A stretch of DNA of 64,000 nt, from positions 10,245,001-10,309,000 of the forward strand of contig OZ022502.1 in assembly GCA_963989385.1 (NCBI GenBank). The letters are read 5' to 3'. The notes below the pieces were generated by a model, which did not search any database, was not told where the DNA came from, and worked only from the letters and a program-made list of their open reading frames with translations. Origin of the DNA: Ctena decussata (taxonomy: Eukaryota; Mollusca; Bivalvia; Lucinida; Lucinidae). The position numbers and the translations under genes were made by a program. This document shows positions 40,416-52,261 of the stretch, piece after piece. The first letter of the stretch is position 1. Each line of letters opens with the position of its first letter.

Positions 40416-41545
40416 CAGTCGAATCTCGATAGTTCGAACGCCGATTTTTGGAAACTACCGGATTTTTCGAAGTTAAAACACTGCCCGATCGTAAGCCCAT
40501 TAATTCTATGCAAAAACACCTCCGCAAGTACGAATTTCGATAATTCGAAAAATCGGATTTTTAGAAAGAAAAATTAGGTCCTGATGGAGTAAAATCCATT
40601 TAAAATACCCCCCTATTATTCGAAATCAAAATTCATGCTCCAATTTCCTGCCGGAAAATATCACCTTTTTGTCATCAATGAGATCAATTATATTATATTA
40701 ACAGCCTCAGGTCATCACTGCCACCTGCACAGGTAATTATCGCTAAGTTTTGATGGCTAAGTCATTAATTATTGTTGAGCAAAAGGTGTCTGTCTAACTG
40801 CGTAATTGTCGAGTATTATCTTGTTTGAAGTTTGTAAATTTAAAGGCCAAATGTGATGGCCTTTGTAACCAGCAAAGGATCGGACTAGCATGCCCATCCG
40901 AACTTAGGCTTCGTTAGTGGGTGATCGTACGGGTTTGCGCACAGATCATAAGGTTTGCACACGGCACTTAATAGAGTCTCCAGCTACACTGCACAGACTG
41001 AGAGGCTGGTTTGAGTATTCGTTCCCAAATATATAAATAGAGGTCACTGATTAACTCCGAATGACTGAGGAACCTTTTCTGTGACACGGCTCAGACGACC
41101 AGTTGCCGAGGCGTTGAGTGGCTAGCCTGTTTCCGTTCAGTCTGGCTTTGATCTTTGCCGGCGCTGCATTGACATAAACAATTGATTTGCAGAGCTGGGA
41201 AAATGTTTGGCAGCTGTGCGGCTTTCGGACAATACACATGTACATGTGCCAAATATGAGGGATATCTCGCGATATGAAATGATCGTGGATATTTTGGATG
41301 TTTCCAGTATGTAATGTTGATTTTCTACATTCTGAATTTGTTGTTCTATTCTGAATTTGTTGTTCTATGCTTACTGACATAAGCATAGAGAAATAAAATA
41401 CCGGACTGCCTGAAAACTGCCGTAATAACGAATTCCGAAAATGTACGGAAATGAAAGGGAAAGGCCGAACTAAAAAAATCGAACTACGGATCATTCGAAT
41501 AAAATAGTGAGGTCCCTGTCAGTTCGAATTATCGAGGTTTGACTG
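40416..41545 (+). mobile_element. pogo/Tigger-like element, non-autonomous, both ends present
   Basis: The left end is CAGTCGAATCTCGATAGTTC and the right end reads (reverse strand) CAGTCAAACCTCGATAATTC. TA on both sides (40414-40415, 41546-41547) matches the TA duplication of Tc1/mariner/pogo elements. The 1130 bp carry no transposase frame. Confidence 0.75.
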
Positions 41546-42117
41546 TACATGGGAGGAGGGACTGAACTGTTTTATTCAATATTTGCAAATTCATTTCCTT
41601 CAACCTCAAACTGCAAAACTATGCATTCATAAAAAATTTCCCATTTTAAAGAATATATTGGTACATCTCATTCTACTGTAATTCTGTAATCAAATATTCA
41701 CATATTATTATATGACCAAGATGTAACACGCAATTTCATTGGCTGCTTTGACGTCACGTGCCGGTCAATATTTTGTGACATTCACCGGCCTGTCAGTGAA
41801 TATAACTTTTACGCTGACGTCATTGTATTTTCGTGACGTAACGTCTGATTTAATGTTAATGGCGTAACGTCGCGAGATAATACCATGTAGTACCATTATA
41901 AATATCTAAAGCAACTGAATTTAGAATTATCATATAATGAAACAATTGTTGACCTTTATTTCGGTGAATATGCAGTTTTATTGACCTGCAAACATAACAT
42001 ATTGACCTCCGCTTCGCGTCGGTCAATATGATGTTTGCAGGTCAATAAAACTGCATATTCACCTCAACAAAGGTCAATAATTGTATATTACTGTGCAACG
42101 ACTGATGAACCATCATT
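41546..42117. repeat. foldback repeat 41942-42083 and unassigned flank
   Basis: ACAATTGTTGACCTTTATTT and its partner form arms of about 60 bp that include CAGTTTTATTGACCTGCAAA; the loop is near CCTCCGCTTCGCGTCGG. The 250 bp before it are unassigned. Confidence 0.6.
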
Positions 42118-43441
42118 ATGCATTCAATGATATTTAGTGGCAGTGGCTGCCTCAGGGTATTTGATAGCTGACTGGTATCTTTCGGCAGTCGCTGCCTCAG
42201 GATATTTGAAAGATGACCCAGGATATTTGATAGATATTTAGTGGCAGTTGCTGCCACAGGGTATTTGATAGCTGACTGATATTTAGTGGCATAAGGCTGC
42301 TATAGGATATTTGATAGCTGACTGATATTAAGTGGCAGTGGCTGCTACAGGATATTTGATAGCTGAATGATATTTATTGGCAGTGGCTGCTACAGGATAT
42401 TTGATAGCTGACTGATATTTATTGGCAGTGGCTGCTACAGGATATTTGATAGCTGAATTGATATTCAGTGGCAGTGGCTGCAGGAGGATATCTGATAGCT
42501 TTGTGATATTTAGTGGCAGTGGCTGCCACAGGATATTTGATAGCTGATATTTAGTGGCAGTGACTGCTAGGGGATATTTGATAGCTTACTGATATTTAGT
42601 GGCAGTGGCTGTCTCATGGTATTTGATAGCTGACTGACATTTATTGGCAGTCGCTGCCTCAGGGTATTTGATAGCTGTCATATATAGTGGCAAAATGCTG
42701 CTAAAGGATATTTGATAGCTGACTTGATATTTAGTGGCAGTGGCTGCTACAATATATTTGATATCTGACTGATATTTAGTGGCAGCTACAGGATATTTGA
42801 TAGCTGACTTGATATTTAGTGGCAGTGGCTGCTACAGGATATTTGATTAGCTGACTGATAATTACGGGCAGTGGCTGCTACAGGATATTTGATAGCTGAC
42901 TTGATATTCAGTGGCAGTGGCTGCTGCAGGATATTTGATAGCTGAATGATGTTTAGTGGGTTGTGGCAGCTACAGGATATTTAATAGCTGACTGATATTA
43001 ACGGGCAGTGGCTGCTACAGGATATTTGATAGCTGACTTGATATTTAGTGGCAGTGGCTGTTGCAGGATATTTGATAGCTGACTTGATATTTAGTGGCAG
43101 TGGCTGCCACAGGATATTTGATAGCTTACAGATATTTAGTGGCAGTGGCTGCTAAAGGATATTTGATAGCTGACTGATATTTCATTGCAGTGGCTGCCTC
43201 ATGGTTTTTGATAGCTGACATATTTATAGGCAGTGGCTGCTACAGGATATTTGATAGCTGACTGATATTTAGTCGCAGTGGCTGCTGCAGGATATTTGAT
43301 AGCTGAATGATTTTTAGTGCCACCGGCTGCTACAGGATATTTTGATAGCTGACTGATATTTAGTGCCACCGGCTGCTACAGGATATTTGATAGCTGACTG
43401 ATATTTAGTGCAGTGGCTGCTTCAGGGAGTCATCTGATATT
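42118..43441. repeat. ~45-bp minisatellite, about 29 units
   Basis: Units of the form GGCAGTGGCTGCTACAGGAT-ATTTGATAGCTGACTGATATTTAGT. Counting GATAGCT-type words gives about 29. Changes cluster at CTACAGG (CCTCAGG, CCACAGG, CTGCAGG). No long open frame. Confidence 0.85.
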
Positions 43442-43499
43442 TAGTTGCAGGTAAATGCTGACAGATACTGATAGCTGGTATTTACTGGAATGTACTTCA

Positions 43500-43765
43500 C
43501 CCCTCTTCACTAATGAAATGAGGTGTATTGGTACACCTGCATGTTTTACTGCTATTTTATACAAAGGGGAACAACCTTTTTGACTTCCTATTGCTTCTCC
43601 AACTAAGGAAAAACTACCAAAATGGAGACTACTCTTAAGGGAAAGAATTTGCTCCATGGGGAGCAAATTCTTTCCTTTAAGAGTTGATCCCTTTTAGAAG
43701 GGGGATTTATAAAATAATGGCAGAGTTGCTTCCCCTAAAAGTGCATCCATTCATCTTAAGAGTAA
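43500..43765. repeat. foldback MITE, GAATTTGCTCC family
   Basis: A clean hairpin AAAGAATTTGCTCC-ATGGGGAGCAAATTCTTT lies at 43643-43677, with TACACCTGCATGTTTTACTG and AGTGCATCCATTCATCTTAA at the flanks. A second partial copy (43760-43790 joined to 48301-48320) is the target of the 4.5-kb insertion. Confidence 0.65.
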
Positions 43766-44317
43766 TTTGCTCTCATATACAGCAAATTCAGGCTTACATG
43801 TGGCATTTCATGAAAAAGTAGGAAAAAAGTAGGAATCATTTCAAGAAAAAAGTAGGAAAAAAGTAGGAATCTTATGATAAAAAGTAGGAACTATTTATAC
43901 AAACTTTCCAATAAATCTCTATATATTAACTCACTTCACGCTGTAGAACAGTTCAGAAAAACTCCAGTCACAAGAAATAAGGGCTGTTTAACTTCAGGAG
44001 GCTCTGAAATCTTACTGAACATGCTGCTGTCAACCTGATTTTTTTATTTATTAATCAAATTGAACATTTAAACAAACCATAGTGAAAGAACTGTTCAATG
44101 TTGTTCCAGAGAGAGAAAGAGAACCAGGTGGTAAGACGCTTATATGAAAACATTGCTTTGAACAAGATATAATGGTAGTTTAAATGAAATAAGAGGACCT
44201 GAGTGTGATCTGTCAGGGAACAAGGAATGAGAGCAGTCAGAAATTCAATTTCAGAGTTGAATGGATAGCGCCCCAACATCTTTCTCTGGAACATGGGTTA
44301 GAATGAGTATATGATAA

Positions 44318-44596
44318 AACAAGAGGGCCATGGTGGCCCTGAATCGCTCACCTGAGCATTAATCAGTTCACTGGCTCTGGTGAAGATTTATAAGAGTTTT
44401 TACCATACATGGGAATGGCGGCCACCTTGGTCATGTGACCAAGATCATTTGAAGAACTTTCAATCCTTTGACCCATGTGCAGGCTCCATATGAAATTTGA
44501 TCTGCCCAGTGGTTTCAGAGAGTTTGAAAATGTTTATGGATGGATGAAAGAGGCAGCTAACACCAATACTGTAAGGCTCGATCAGGTGAGCTGAAA
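44318..44596 (+). mobile_element. short pearl-like element 4a
   Basis: It starts AACAAGAGGGCCATGG and GGCCCTGAATCGCTCACCTG, and ends CGATCAGGTGAGCTGAAAA. It shares its start with element 3 but has no tandem core. Confidence 0.55.
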
Positions 44597-44749
44597 ATGG
44601 CAGAGTCGCTTCTCCGAAAAGTTCCCGTTCATGTTGAGTTCCTTTGATGGATTTCAACTAGACTTAACTAGGCAAACACAGATGATAGAATGGTAGCATC
44701 ATTATCTCACTGTGGTGAAACTAATGTATTCCAAGGAGTTTGTGGCTGG

Positions 44750-47649
44750 CATCATTGCAATGTTAGTTCTGATTCTTGCAACATAACTTAATTTAAATTT
44801 GACCTAGTGACCTAGCTTTTGACCCGACATGACCCAGTTTCAAACCGGATATTGTAAGAATAAAAATTCTGACAAAGTTTCATTGAGATTGGATCAAAAC
44901 TGTGCCCTCTGGAGCGTATACAAGGTCGTTCTTATATTTGACCTAGTGACCTAGTTTTTGATCCGACACAAACCAGTTTCAAACTTGGCCTAGAGTTTCA
45001 TAAAGGTAAACATTCTGACAGAGTTTCATGAAGATTGGATCAAAACTGTGCCCTCTAGGGTGTACACAAAGTTTTTCTTAGATTTGACCTAGTGACCTAG
45101 TTTCTGATCTGACGTGACTCCGTTTCATAAGGGGCATATATATATGGACAATAAACATTTTGACATAGTTTCATGAAGATTGGATCAAAACTGTTCCTTC
45201 TAGTGCGTAAACGAGGTTTTTCTAAGATTTGACCTAGTGACCTAGTTTTTGACCTGACATGACCTACTTTCAAACTTGGCCTAGAGTTTATGGAGATAAA
45301 CATTCTGACAAAGTTTCATAAAGATTGGATCAAAACTGTGTCCTCTAGAGCATACAAACGTTTTTTCTATGATTTGACCAAGTGACCTAGTTTTTGACCC
45401 TACATGACCAAGTTTCAAATTTGTCCTTCATATTATGAGGATAAACATTCTGATAAAGTTTCATGAACTTTGGATATAAACTGTGCCTTCTACAGCGTAC
45501 ACAAGGTTTTTCTAAGATTTGACCTAGTGACCTAGTTTTTGACCCGACATGACCCAATTTCGAACTTGGCCTAGAGTTTATGAAGATAAACATTCTGACA
45601 ATGTTTTATAAAGATTGGATCAAAACTGTGTCCTCTAGAGCGTACACAATGTTTTTCTATGATTTGACCTAGTGACCTAGTTTTTGACCCGACGTGACCC
45701 AGTTTCGTACTTGATCTAGATATTATAAAGATAAACATTCTGACAAAGTTTCATGAACTTTGGATGAAAACTGTGCCTTCTAGAGTGTACACAAGGTTTT
45801 TCTAAGATTTGACCTATTGACCTAGTTTATGACCCTACATGACCCAGTTTCAAACTTGGCCTAGAGTTTATGGAGATATATATTCTGACAATGTTTCCTA
45901 TAGATTGGATCAAAACTGTGTCCTCTAGAGCGTACACAAGGTTTTTCTATGATTTGACCTAGTGACCTAGTTTTTGACCCGACGTGACCCAGTTTCAAAC
46001 TTGTCCTAGATATTATGAGGATAAACATTCTGACTAAGTTTCATGAACTTTGGATGAAAACTGTGCCTTCTAGAGCGTACACAAGGTTTTTCTAAGATTT
46101 GACCTAGTGACCTAGTTTTTGACCCGACGTGACCCAGTTTCAAACTTGTCCTAGATATTATAAAGATAAACATTCTGACAAAGTTTCATGAACTTTGGAT
46201 GAAATCTGTGCTTTCAAGAGTGTACACAAGGTTTTTCTAAGATTTGACCTAGTGACCTAGTTTTTGACCCTACATGACCCAGTTTCTAACTTGGCCTAGA
46301 GTTTATGGAGATAAACATTCTGATAATGTTTTATAAAGATTGGATCAAAACTGTGTCCTCTAGAGCGTACACAATGTTTTTCTATGATTTGACCTAGTGA
46401 CCTAGTTTTTGACCCAACATGACCCAGTTTCGTACTTGTCCTAGATATTATAAAGATAAACATTCTGACAAAGTTTCATGAACTTTGGATGAAAACTGTG
46501 CCTTCTAGAGTGTACACAAGGTTTTTCTAAGATTTGACCTAGTGACCTAGTTTTTGACCCTACATGACCCAGTTTCAAACTTGGCCTAGAGTTTATGGAG
46601 AAATATATTCTGACAATGTTTCATATAGATTGGATCAAAACTGTGTCCTGTAGAGCATACACAAGGTTTTTCTATGATTTGACCTAGTGACCTAGTTTTT
46701 GACCCGACGTGACCCAGTTTCATACTTGTCCTAGATATAATGAGGATAAACATTCTGACTAACTTTTATGAACTTTGGATGAAAACTGTGCCTTCTAGAG
46801 CGTACACAAGGTTTTTCTAAGATTTGACCTAGTGACCTAGTTTTTTATCCGACGTGACCCAGTTTCGAACTTGTCCTAGATATTATAAAGATAAACATTC
46901 TGACAAAGTTTCATGAACTTTGGATGAAAACTGTGCCTTCTAGAGTGTACACAAGGTTTTTCTAAGATTTGATCTAGTGACCTAGTTTTTGACCCGACAT
47001 GACCCAGTTTCGAACTTGGCCTAGAGTTTATGGAGATATATATTCTGACAATGTTTCATATAGATTGGATCAAAACTGTGTCCTCTAGAGTGTACACAAG
47101 GTTTTTCTATGATTTGACTTAGTGACCTAGTTTTTGACCCGACGTGACCCAGTTTCAAACTTGTCCTAGATATTATGAGGATAAACATTCTGAATATGTT
47201 TCATGAACTTTGGATGAAAACTGTGCCTTCTAGAGCGTACACAAGGTTTTTCTAAGATTTGACCTAGTGACCTAGTTTTTGACCTGACGTGACCCAGTTT
47301 CTATCTTGTCCTAGATATTATTAGGATAAACATTCTGACAAAGTTTCATGAACTTTGGATGAAAACTGTGCCTTCTAGATTGTACACAAGGTTTTTCTAA
47401 GATTTGACCTAGTGACCTAGTTTTTGACCCGACATGACCCAGTTTCGAACTTGACCTAGATTTTATGGAGATAAACATTCTGACAAAGTTTCAGAAAGAT
47501 TGGATCAAAACTGTGCCCGCTAGAGTGTACACAAGCAAAAGTTGACGGACGGACGTCCGGACGTCCTGACGTCCGGACGTACGACGGACGACGGACATCA
47601 GGGTATCCCAAAAGCTCACCCTGAGCACTTCGTGCTCAGGCGAGCTAAA
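44750..47649 (+). repeat. 145-bp tandem array (19 units) with pearl-like 3' end
   Basis: GACCTAGTGACCTAGTTTTT-type words begin at 44801, 44940, 45086, 45231, 45375, 45521, 45666, 45811, 45956, 46101, 46246, 46391, 46536, 46681, 46826, 46971, 47116, 47261 and 47406, steps of 139-146 (mostly 145). The array runs into GACGGACGG/CGTCCGGACG repeats (47545-47597) and the hairpin GCTCACCCTGAGCAC/GTGCTCAGGCGAGC then TAAAA. This is the pearl layout with an unusually long core. Confidence 0.8.
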
Positions 47650-48300
47650 AACACCTTACTCTGATTAACAAGCACAACTACTGCAAGATAAGTAAAAGCA
47701 GTCATTTCTACCTCTAGTCAGCCCCCGAAATGCTATCATTTTGCAAGTCTGAATGCCCATCTGAAGTTGTTTTGGCTTAAAAAGAATGACTAAAATGATA
47801 TCCATTCATGTATAAATGGGGGGTCTGGGGGGCACAGCCCCCCCCCCCCCCCCCCCAGAAGCCCAAAACAATTTAGAAAATCACATTCTGACAGTGCTCC
47901 CCAAAATTAAGAGCTTGCTCCCCAGCTCCCTGAAAATAAATGTCCATTCTCCCCAGCTACCCAAAACCCCTCGGAGGGCCTCATCCTTCACATTAAGCAA
48001 CATGCATGTTCACAATGTTCAACACATTTCCCAGAAAGGCACCATGCAGCTTGCATAAGAGGTCAACAGTAGCATGTTCAAAGACTGTAAGAACCTCATC
48101 AGTAGTATATGCCATCAGTCCTTATATGATGTAGCTTGTTTCATTCTGCAATGTTCAGGCTAAAATATTTTGAAATAAACAATTTTTTATTTTCATTTTC
48201 ATTCAAAAAGTAGGAATATTTTTTTAAAAAAGTTGGAAAAAAGTAGGAACAAGGCAAAAAAGTAGGAAAAGTAGGAAAACGTAGGACTACTTGTAAGCCT
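47650..48300. other. unassigned DNA inside the 4.5-kb insertion
   Basis: A poly-C tract lies at 47839-47857 and AAGTAGGAAAAA repeats at 48208-48290. No gene. Confidence 0.4.
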
Positions 48301-48338
48301 GCAAATTCTTTGCTTAAAGCACCCTTGCAGAGATTCAC

Positions 48339-48531
48339 TGGATGAATGGATGACTTGTGATTTTATGTCCTTTTAAACAGTATTTCAGTCATATCGGGAT
48401 GATGGGTGTGTAATAATGAAAGGCTGAGTGCCCATTTATGATTGATAAGATTCCCACCTACAGCGGGGCTCAAACCTGGGACCGCCAGATCAGCAGGCCA
48501 GCACTTAACCTACTGAGCTACAGGGGCTCCT
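48339..48531 (-). mobile_element. tRNA-derived SINE, family A copy 5, with target duplication
   Basis: AGATTCAC is present at 48331-48338 and 48532-48539. The minus-strand head is CTGTAGCTCAGTAGGTTAAG with GGTTTGAGCCCCGC. The complete body reaches TAAAATCACAAGTCATCC. Confidence 0.75.
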
Positions 48532-48539
48532 AGATTCAC

Positions 48540-49465
48540 AGGAAGCAAATACATTACACTACTCTGAATTGTCTCCACGGCAGTTTGACAATATATAGTA
48601 GCCGTTCACCTTCAGCCATGTGCATACTGTATTCATTTGGTTATAAGATGTGAGTTTACCCTCCCAAAATTACTGCAAATCAGTATTGTGTAACTGCCCT
48701 GTAGAATGGGATTTCTTTTCCAAACCAATCCCAAAACTCTAGTTCTATCTAAACAGACACAACCCCAAAAAAATCTAGATCTGGGCCCAGTTGTTTTATG
48801 TGTTAAGTGTTTTATGACTTTATTACCAAGTACACTGCCATTTGTTGTTAAAAAATGGTAGAAGCTTTTGCAGTACAAAAGCTTTGCACATTTTTTCAAC
48901 CAAAAATATTGTCATATTTGAAATATTAGTTTTGAACAACTGGGTCTAGATTTTTTGGGATTGTGATGAAAGACAAAACCTCCCATCTTACAACTGAAGA
49001 AATACAGTACATTAAATACTCAACAGCCTGTGTATCGTTCTTTGCTTTTCTTCATAATATTATGCAAGCTGGGATGACTGACAAGACTGCATAGAGTCTG
49101 ATGTGCAGTATTCCTGTTTGCATATACCTGCAAGGTACTTTTCCAAGTGTGCCAATCAATTATATTTTCTAATCTTTCTGGGAATCCACTAATGTAATAT
49201 CACCAGAACGAAAACAATGTTTCCATTAGAAAATATAATACACATCCATGCTCTAATTTGTGTCATTTTTACGCACTGGAAAAATTATTATTTCCTGTTT
49301 GCTTCCTTGGATCACAAAGTCCTTTCAAAATGGACTTCACTGTTAAAGGAAAGACTTTGCTTCTACGGAAGCAAAGTCGTCCCTTTAAGCGTCGATCCCA
49401 TTTAATGGGGAGGTAAAAGGTACCTCCTAAAAGTGAACTGATTCACCTTACAATTCATGAGACCA
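48540..49465. repeat. intergenic hairpin repeats
   Basis: A GGGCCCAGTTGTT foldback is at 48783-48955 and a GAATTTGCTCC foldback at 49205-49450 (centre AAAGACTTTGCTTCTACGGAAG). No gene is seen. Confidence 0.5.
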
Positions 49466-49687
49466 GGGGCCGTATTCATAAAGCCACTTAAGTCGTTGCT
49501 ATGCGGTTGCTAAGGCTAAATATCTATAAAGGAGATTCCCTAAAACTATAAAATTTGGTCTGGAGGAACAGTCTTTGTAAGACTGTTCCTCCAGAGCAAA
49601 TTTCACAGTTGTAGGGAATCTCCTTCAAAGAAATTTAGCCTTAGCAACAGCATAGCAACCACTTAAGTTGTTTTATGAATACGGCCC
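49466..49687. repeat. foldback MITE, GGGGCCGTATTCATAAA family, copy 2
   Basis: Both arms are present, about 105 bp each, meeting at TCTTTGTAAGACTG, as at 20688-20910. Confidence 0.75.
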
Positions 49688-49985
49688 CTGACCCTTTTTG
49701 TTCAACCCAAAACCCTCACACAGGTTGTAAAACAGGATCAAATGTAACTTAGTGCCAAGCATTTGTTTGCCTTCAAGTCAAATTCAGACAAATCTTGGCA
49801 AACAGTCCAGACTCTGAGTGCTCTCATCTCAGTCTAAACTATTTGTCAAGCATTGTTGCTATAATTTGTGACTTGTTGCTATATTTGTGACTTATCAGTA
49901 TCTAGTCCTTAAAGGAAAGGGGCATTTCTGAAAAAGACATAAATGACTTCAAATGAAAACCTGACTATCACAATGTAAACATACT

Positions 49986-50112
49986 GAGGTATGGTCAACC
50001 AGGTGAGCACTTAGGGGCGCTCCCTGCACTGGTACCTGTTTGTACAACTGTGTACAAACAGGTACCAGTACAGTGAGTGCCTGCCAAGCTCTCACCTTGC
50101 TGAACATACCTC
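49986..50112. repeat. foldback MITE centred on GTACAACTGTGTAC
   Basis: The arms AGGTATGGTCAACCAGGTGAG and CTCACCTTGCTGAACATACCT pair, with perfect inner arms CTGGTACCTGTTTGTAC. The rest of 49688-50530 is unassigned. Confidence 0.65.
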
Positions 50113-50529
50113 AGCTCACTACAATGAGAAAACCCATACTGAAGTATGTATGAGGTAATAAGGTTTAACATTGGAATCTGCCTCTTTTACTGGAAGTACA
50201 AACCAAGACAACTATAAAATAAAACTTTATTTCATAAACTAAACAAAATAGACTATACTAAATTATTTCAAACAGTGTTATACTTTACAAAGACTAGATC
50301 CATTTGCATCTTAACACACGGAATATATAATACTGTGAAAAAATCATTCAAAATTTATGAATATTTTATGCATGCACAATACTTTCAGTGCCCCAGATAA
50401 GGCAGGTTAATTTAGACATTGCTCCATAAAAGCATATGTTGTGACCTCTCATTAGCACTACCGGTATTCCTTCCAAGCAGAAGTCACAATATACGCTTTC
50501 ATTGAGAAATGTAAATAAAACAGCCTCAA

Positions 50530-52261
50530 AAGTACCTGAGCCGTGACAGGACAATACCAATAAACTGGCATGTGCTCCCAGCAAAGACTACAATCAGCCT
50601 AGGCATCTGCCCCACCTGATCAGGGTCTTCTCTGTCATATGAAGGGTAGCTAAGGGTCTAAGCTACCTCCATGCAGGCAGCAAAGACTCTGATTGGACTG
50701 GGCAGATGCCCAGGCTTATTTGTGTCTTCGTTAAGTGCGCGTCCCATTATGTTGTTATGTCCCAGCACATATACTTTTTTGTTGAGGAATGTAAATAAAT
50801 GTCTTGGAAGTATCCTAAAAACCGGACCTTTTTTGAAGCCCTGATGCACTGATCTCTGTACAAAAAATCCCTACCAACCACATACCGTAAGTATCTGGGC
50901 CCAGTTGTTCATCTAGTTAACTAACACTGCCGTAAGTTTTGAACAACCGGGCCCTAGACATGAAGGCCTGAGTGTAAACTACAGACCACTTTAATCTGGT
51001 CCAGATCAAACTTTTCAAAAGAATTCTTATATTGGAGCAGCCTAATGAGGGTCTGCATCATTTATCAACAGTTTTAATCATCCTTGATTGATCAGATAAA
51101 TGACTGTGAATATAGAGAGTCCTGGGCCCAGTTGTTCAAAGCATAGTTAGCCTATCAAAGTTGTTTAGTCAAGGATTCATTAACTCTTTCTGTACTCACA
51201 AAATCAACTGGGGTAATATTTTTTTCTGAAAAATTGTGAGAAGCTGTTTCAGTACAAAAGCTCCTCACATTTTTCTGGGGACAAAAATTGGCAGAATTCA
51301 ATATGTATGTTTGAAAATTTAATGTCACGTTAACTAACAACTTTGTTAGTTTTGAACAAATGGCCCAGGTATTTATCGTTAATACAACAGTCTATCCTAA
51401 CATAAACAGACAACTCCCAATATCCAGAACAGTGATATCTCAAAATATCTTCTTATATCAAAGAATAAATTTCCGATTTTTATTTACATTTCAACTCCTG
51501 TTATCTCAAACTATTGATATCTCAAAGTAATTTTTCTGGTACTAGTAGTTTGGGCTGAAATTTGACTTCGAGATATCGAGAGGACCGTGTCTACATATAA
51601 ATGGATAAACTTTCAAGAGAAACAACTCTACCATTTTTTTCTTTGCTTCCCTTCTCAATATGTGTATTTCTTAAGGATAGCATTTGCTCCCAAAAGAGCA
51701 ATTTCTTTCAATTAAGAGCAGATCCCATCTCAGAAGGCTACATTGTGCAGGGAAGCACACAGGAAGTCAGGAAAGTTGTCTCCCTTAAAAAAAACGCAGA
51801 AAAACATGGCAGGGTATTCACACACCTTTAGTTATATACAGACCAGCAAAGGGTTTTTTTTTTCCACATTTTACATACCATGTAATTATTGTTTTCCTTC
51901 AAAAATTTCCTGTTTCATTTTTTCTTCATCTAAATTCTTTTTTCAAATTTTCCTTGCAAAATTTCCACTTTCTTTCTTTTGTTTATTTAATTTTTTTAAG
52001 TGTGACACTGTCAGCGTGGCCAGTTGCATTCCAAATATGAAAATCTATTAAGACATTGATACTATAACAGGATATACAGGGTATGTAAATTGCGACAGAA
52101 CATAATTATCCTTATAAAACAGCACTTTTAAATTTCACATAATTACAAGTATTAAAATACTAAAACAGTAACAAATTATTTATTCTGCAACAACGGCTGT
52201 TAATCTCTAGTACCGATAAATACTTCAGTGAGCATTTTTTCATCCATGACAAGGACCAAAA
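50530..52261. repeat. intergenic MITE cluster
   Basis: Contains a TGAGCCGTGACACG palindrome (50534-50766), two GGGCCCAGTTGTT foldbacks (50898-50953, 51123-51367), an ATATCTCAAA MITE (51388-51600), a GAATTTGCTCC foldback (51596-51830) and T-rich DNA. No gene. Confidence 0.5.

Larger units (their letters stand above)
43790..48300. mobile_element. 4.5-kb insertion with 8-bp target duplication
   Basis: GCAAATTC is duplicated at 43782-43789 and 48301-48308. The ends AGGCTTACATGT and (reverse) AGGCTTACAAGT are inverted. Inside both ends lies an AAAAAGTAGGAA-rich stretch. An 8-bp duplication suggests a hAT-like DNA transposon, though the terminus is not the usual CAGGG. No transposase frame was recognised; most of the interior is a pearl-like array. 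Confidence 0.65.

Noticed and set aside
42118..43441. CRISPR-like array
   Set aside because: Units are contiguous with no unique spacers, in a eukaryotic context; it is a minisatellite.
44055..44294. 79-codon minus-strand frame as a transposase remnant of the 4.5-kb insertion
   Set aside because: No hAT or other transposase motif could be seen.
45097..45593. Two similar 68-codon open frames in the 145-bp array
   Set aside because: They are the same repeat unit read twice; stops interrupt other units and nothing resembles a protein family.
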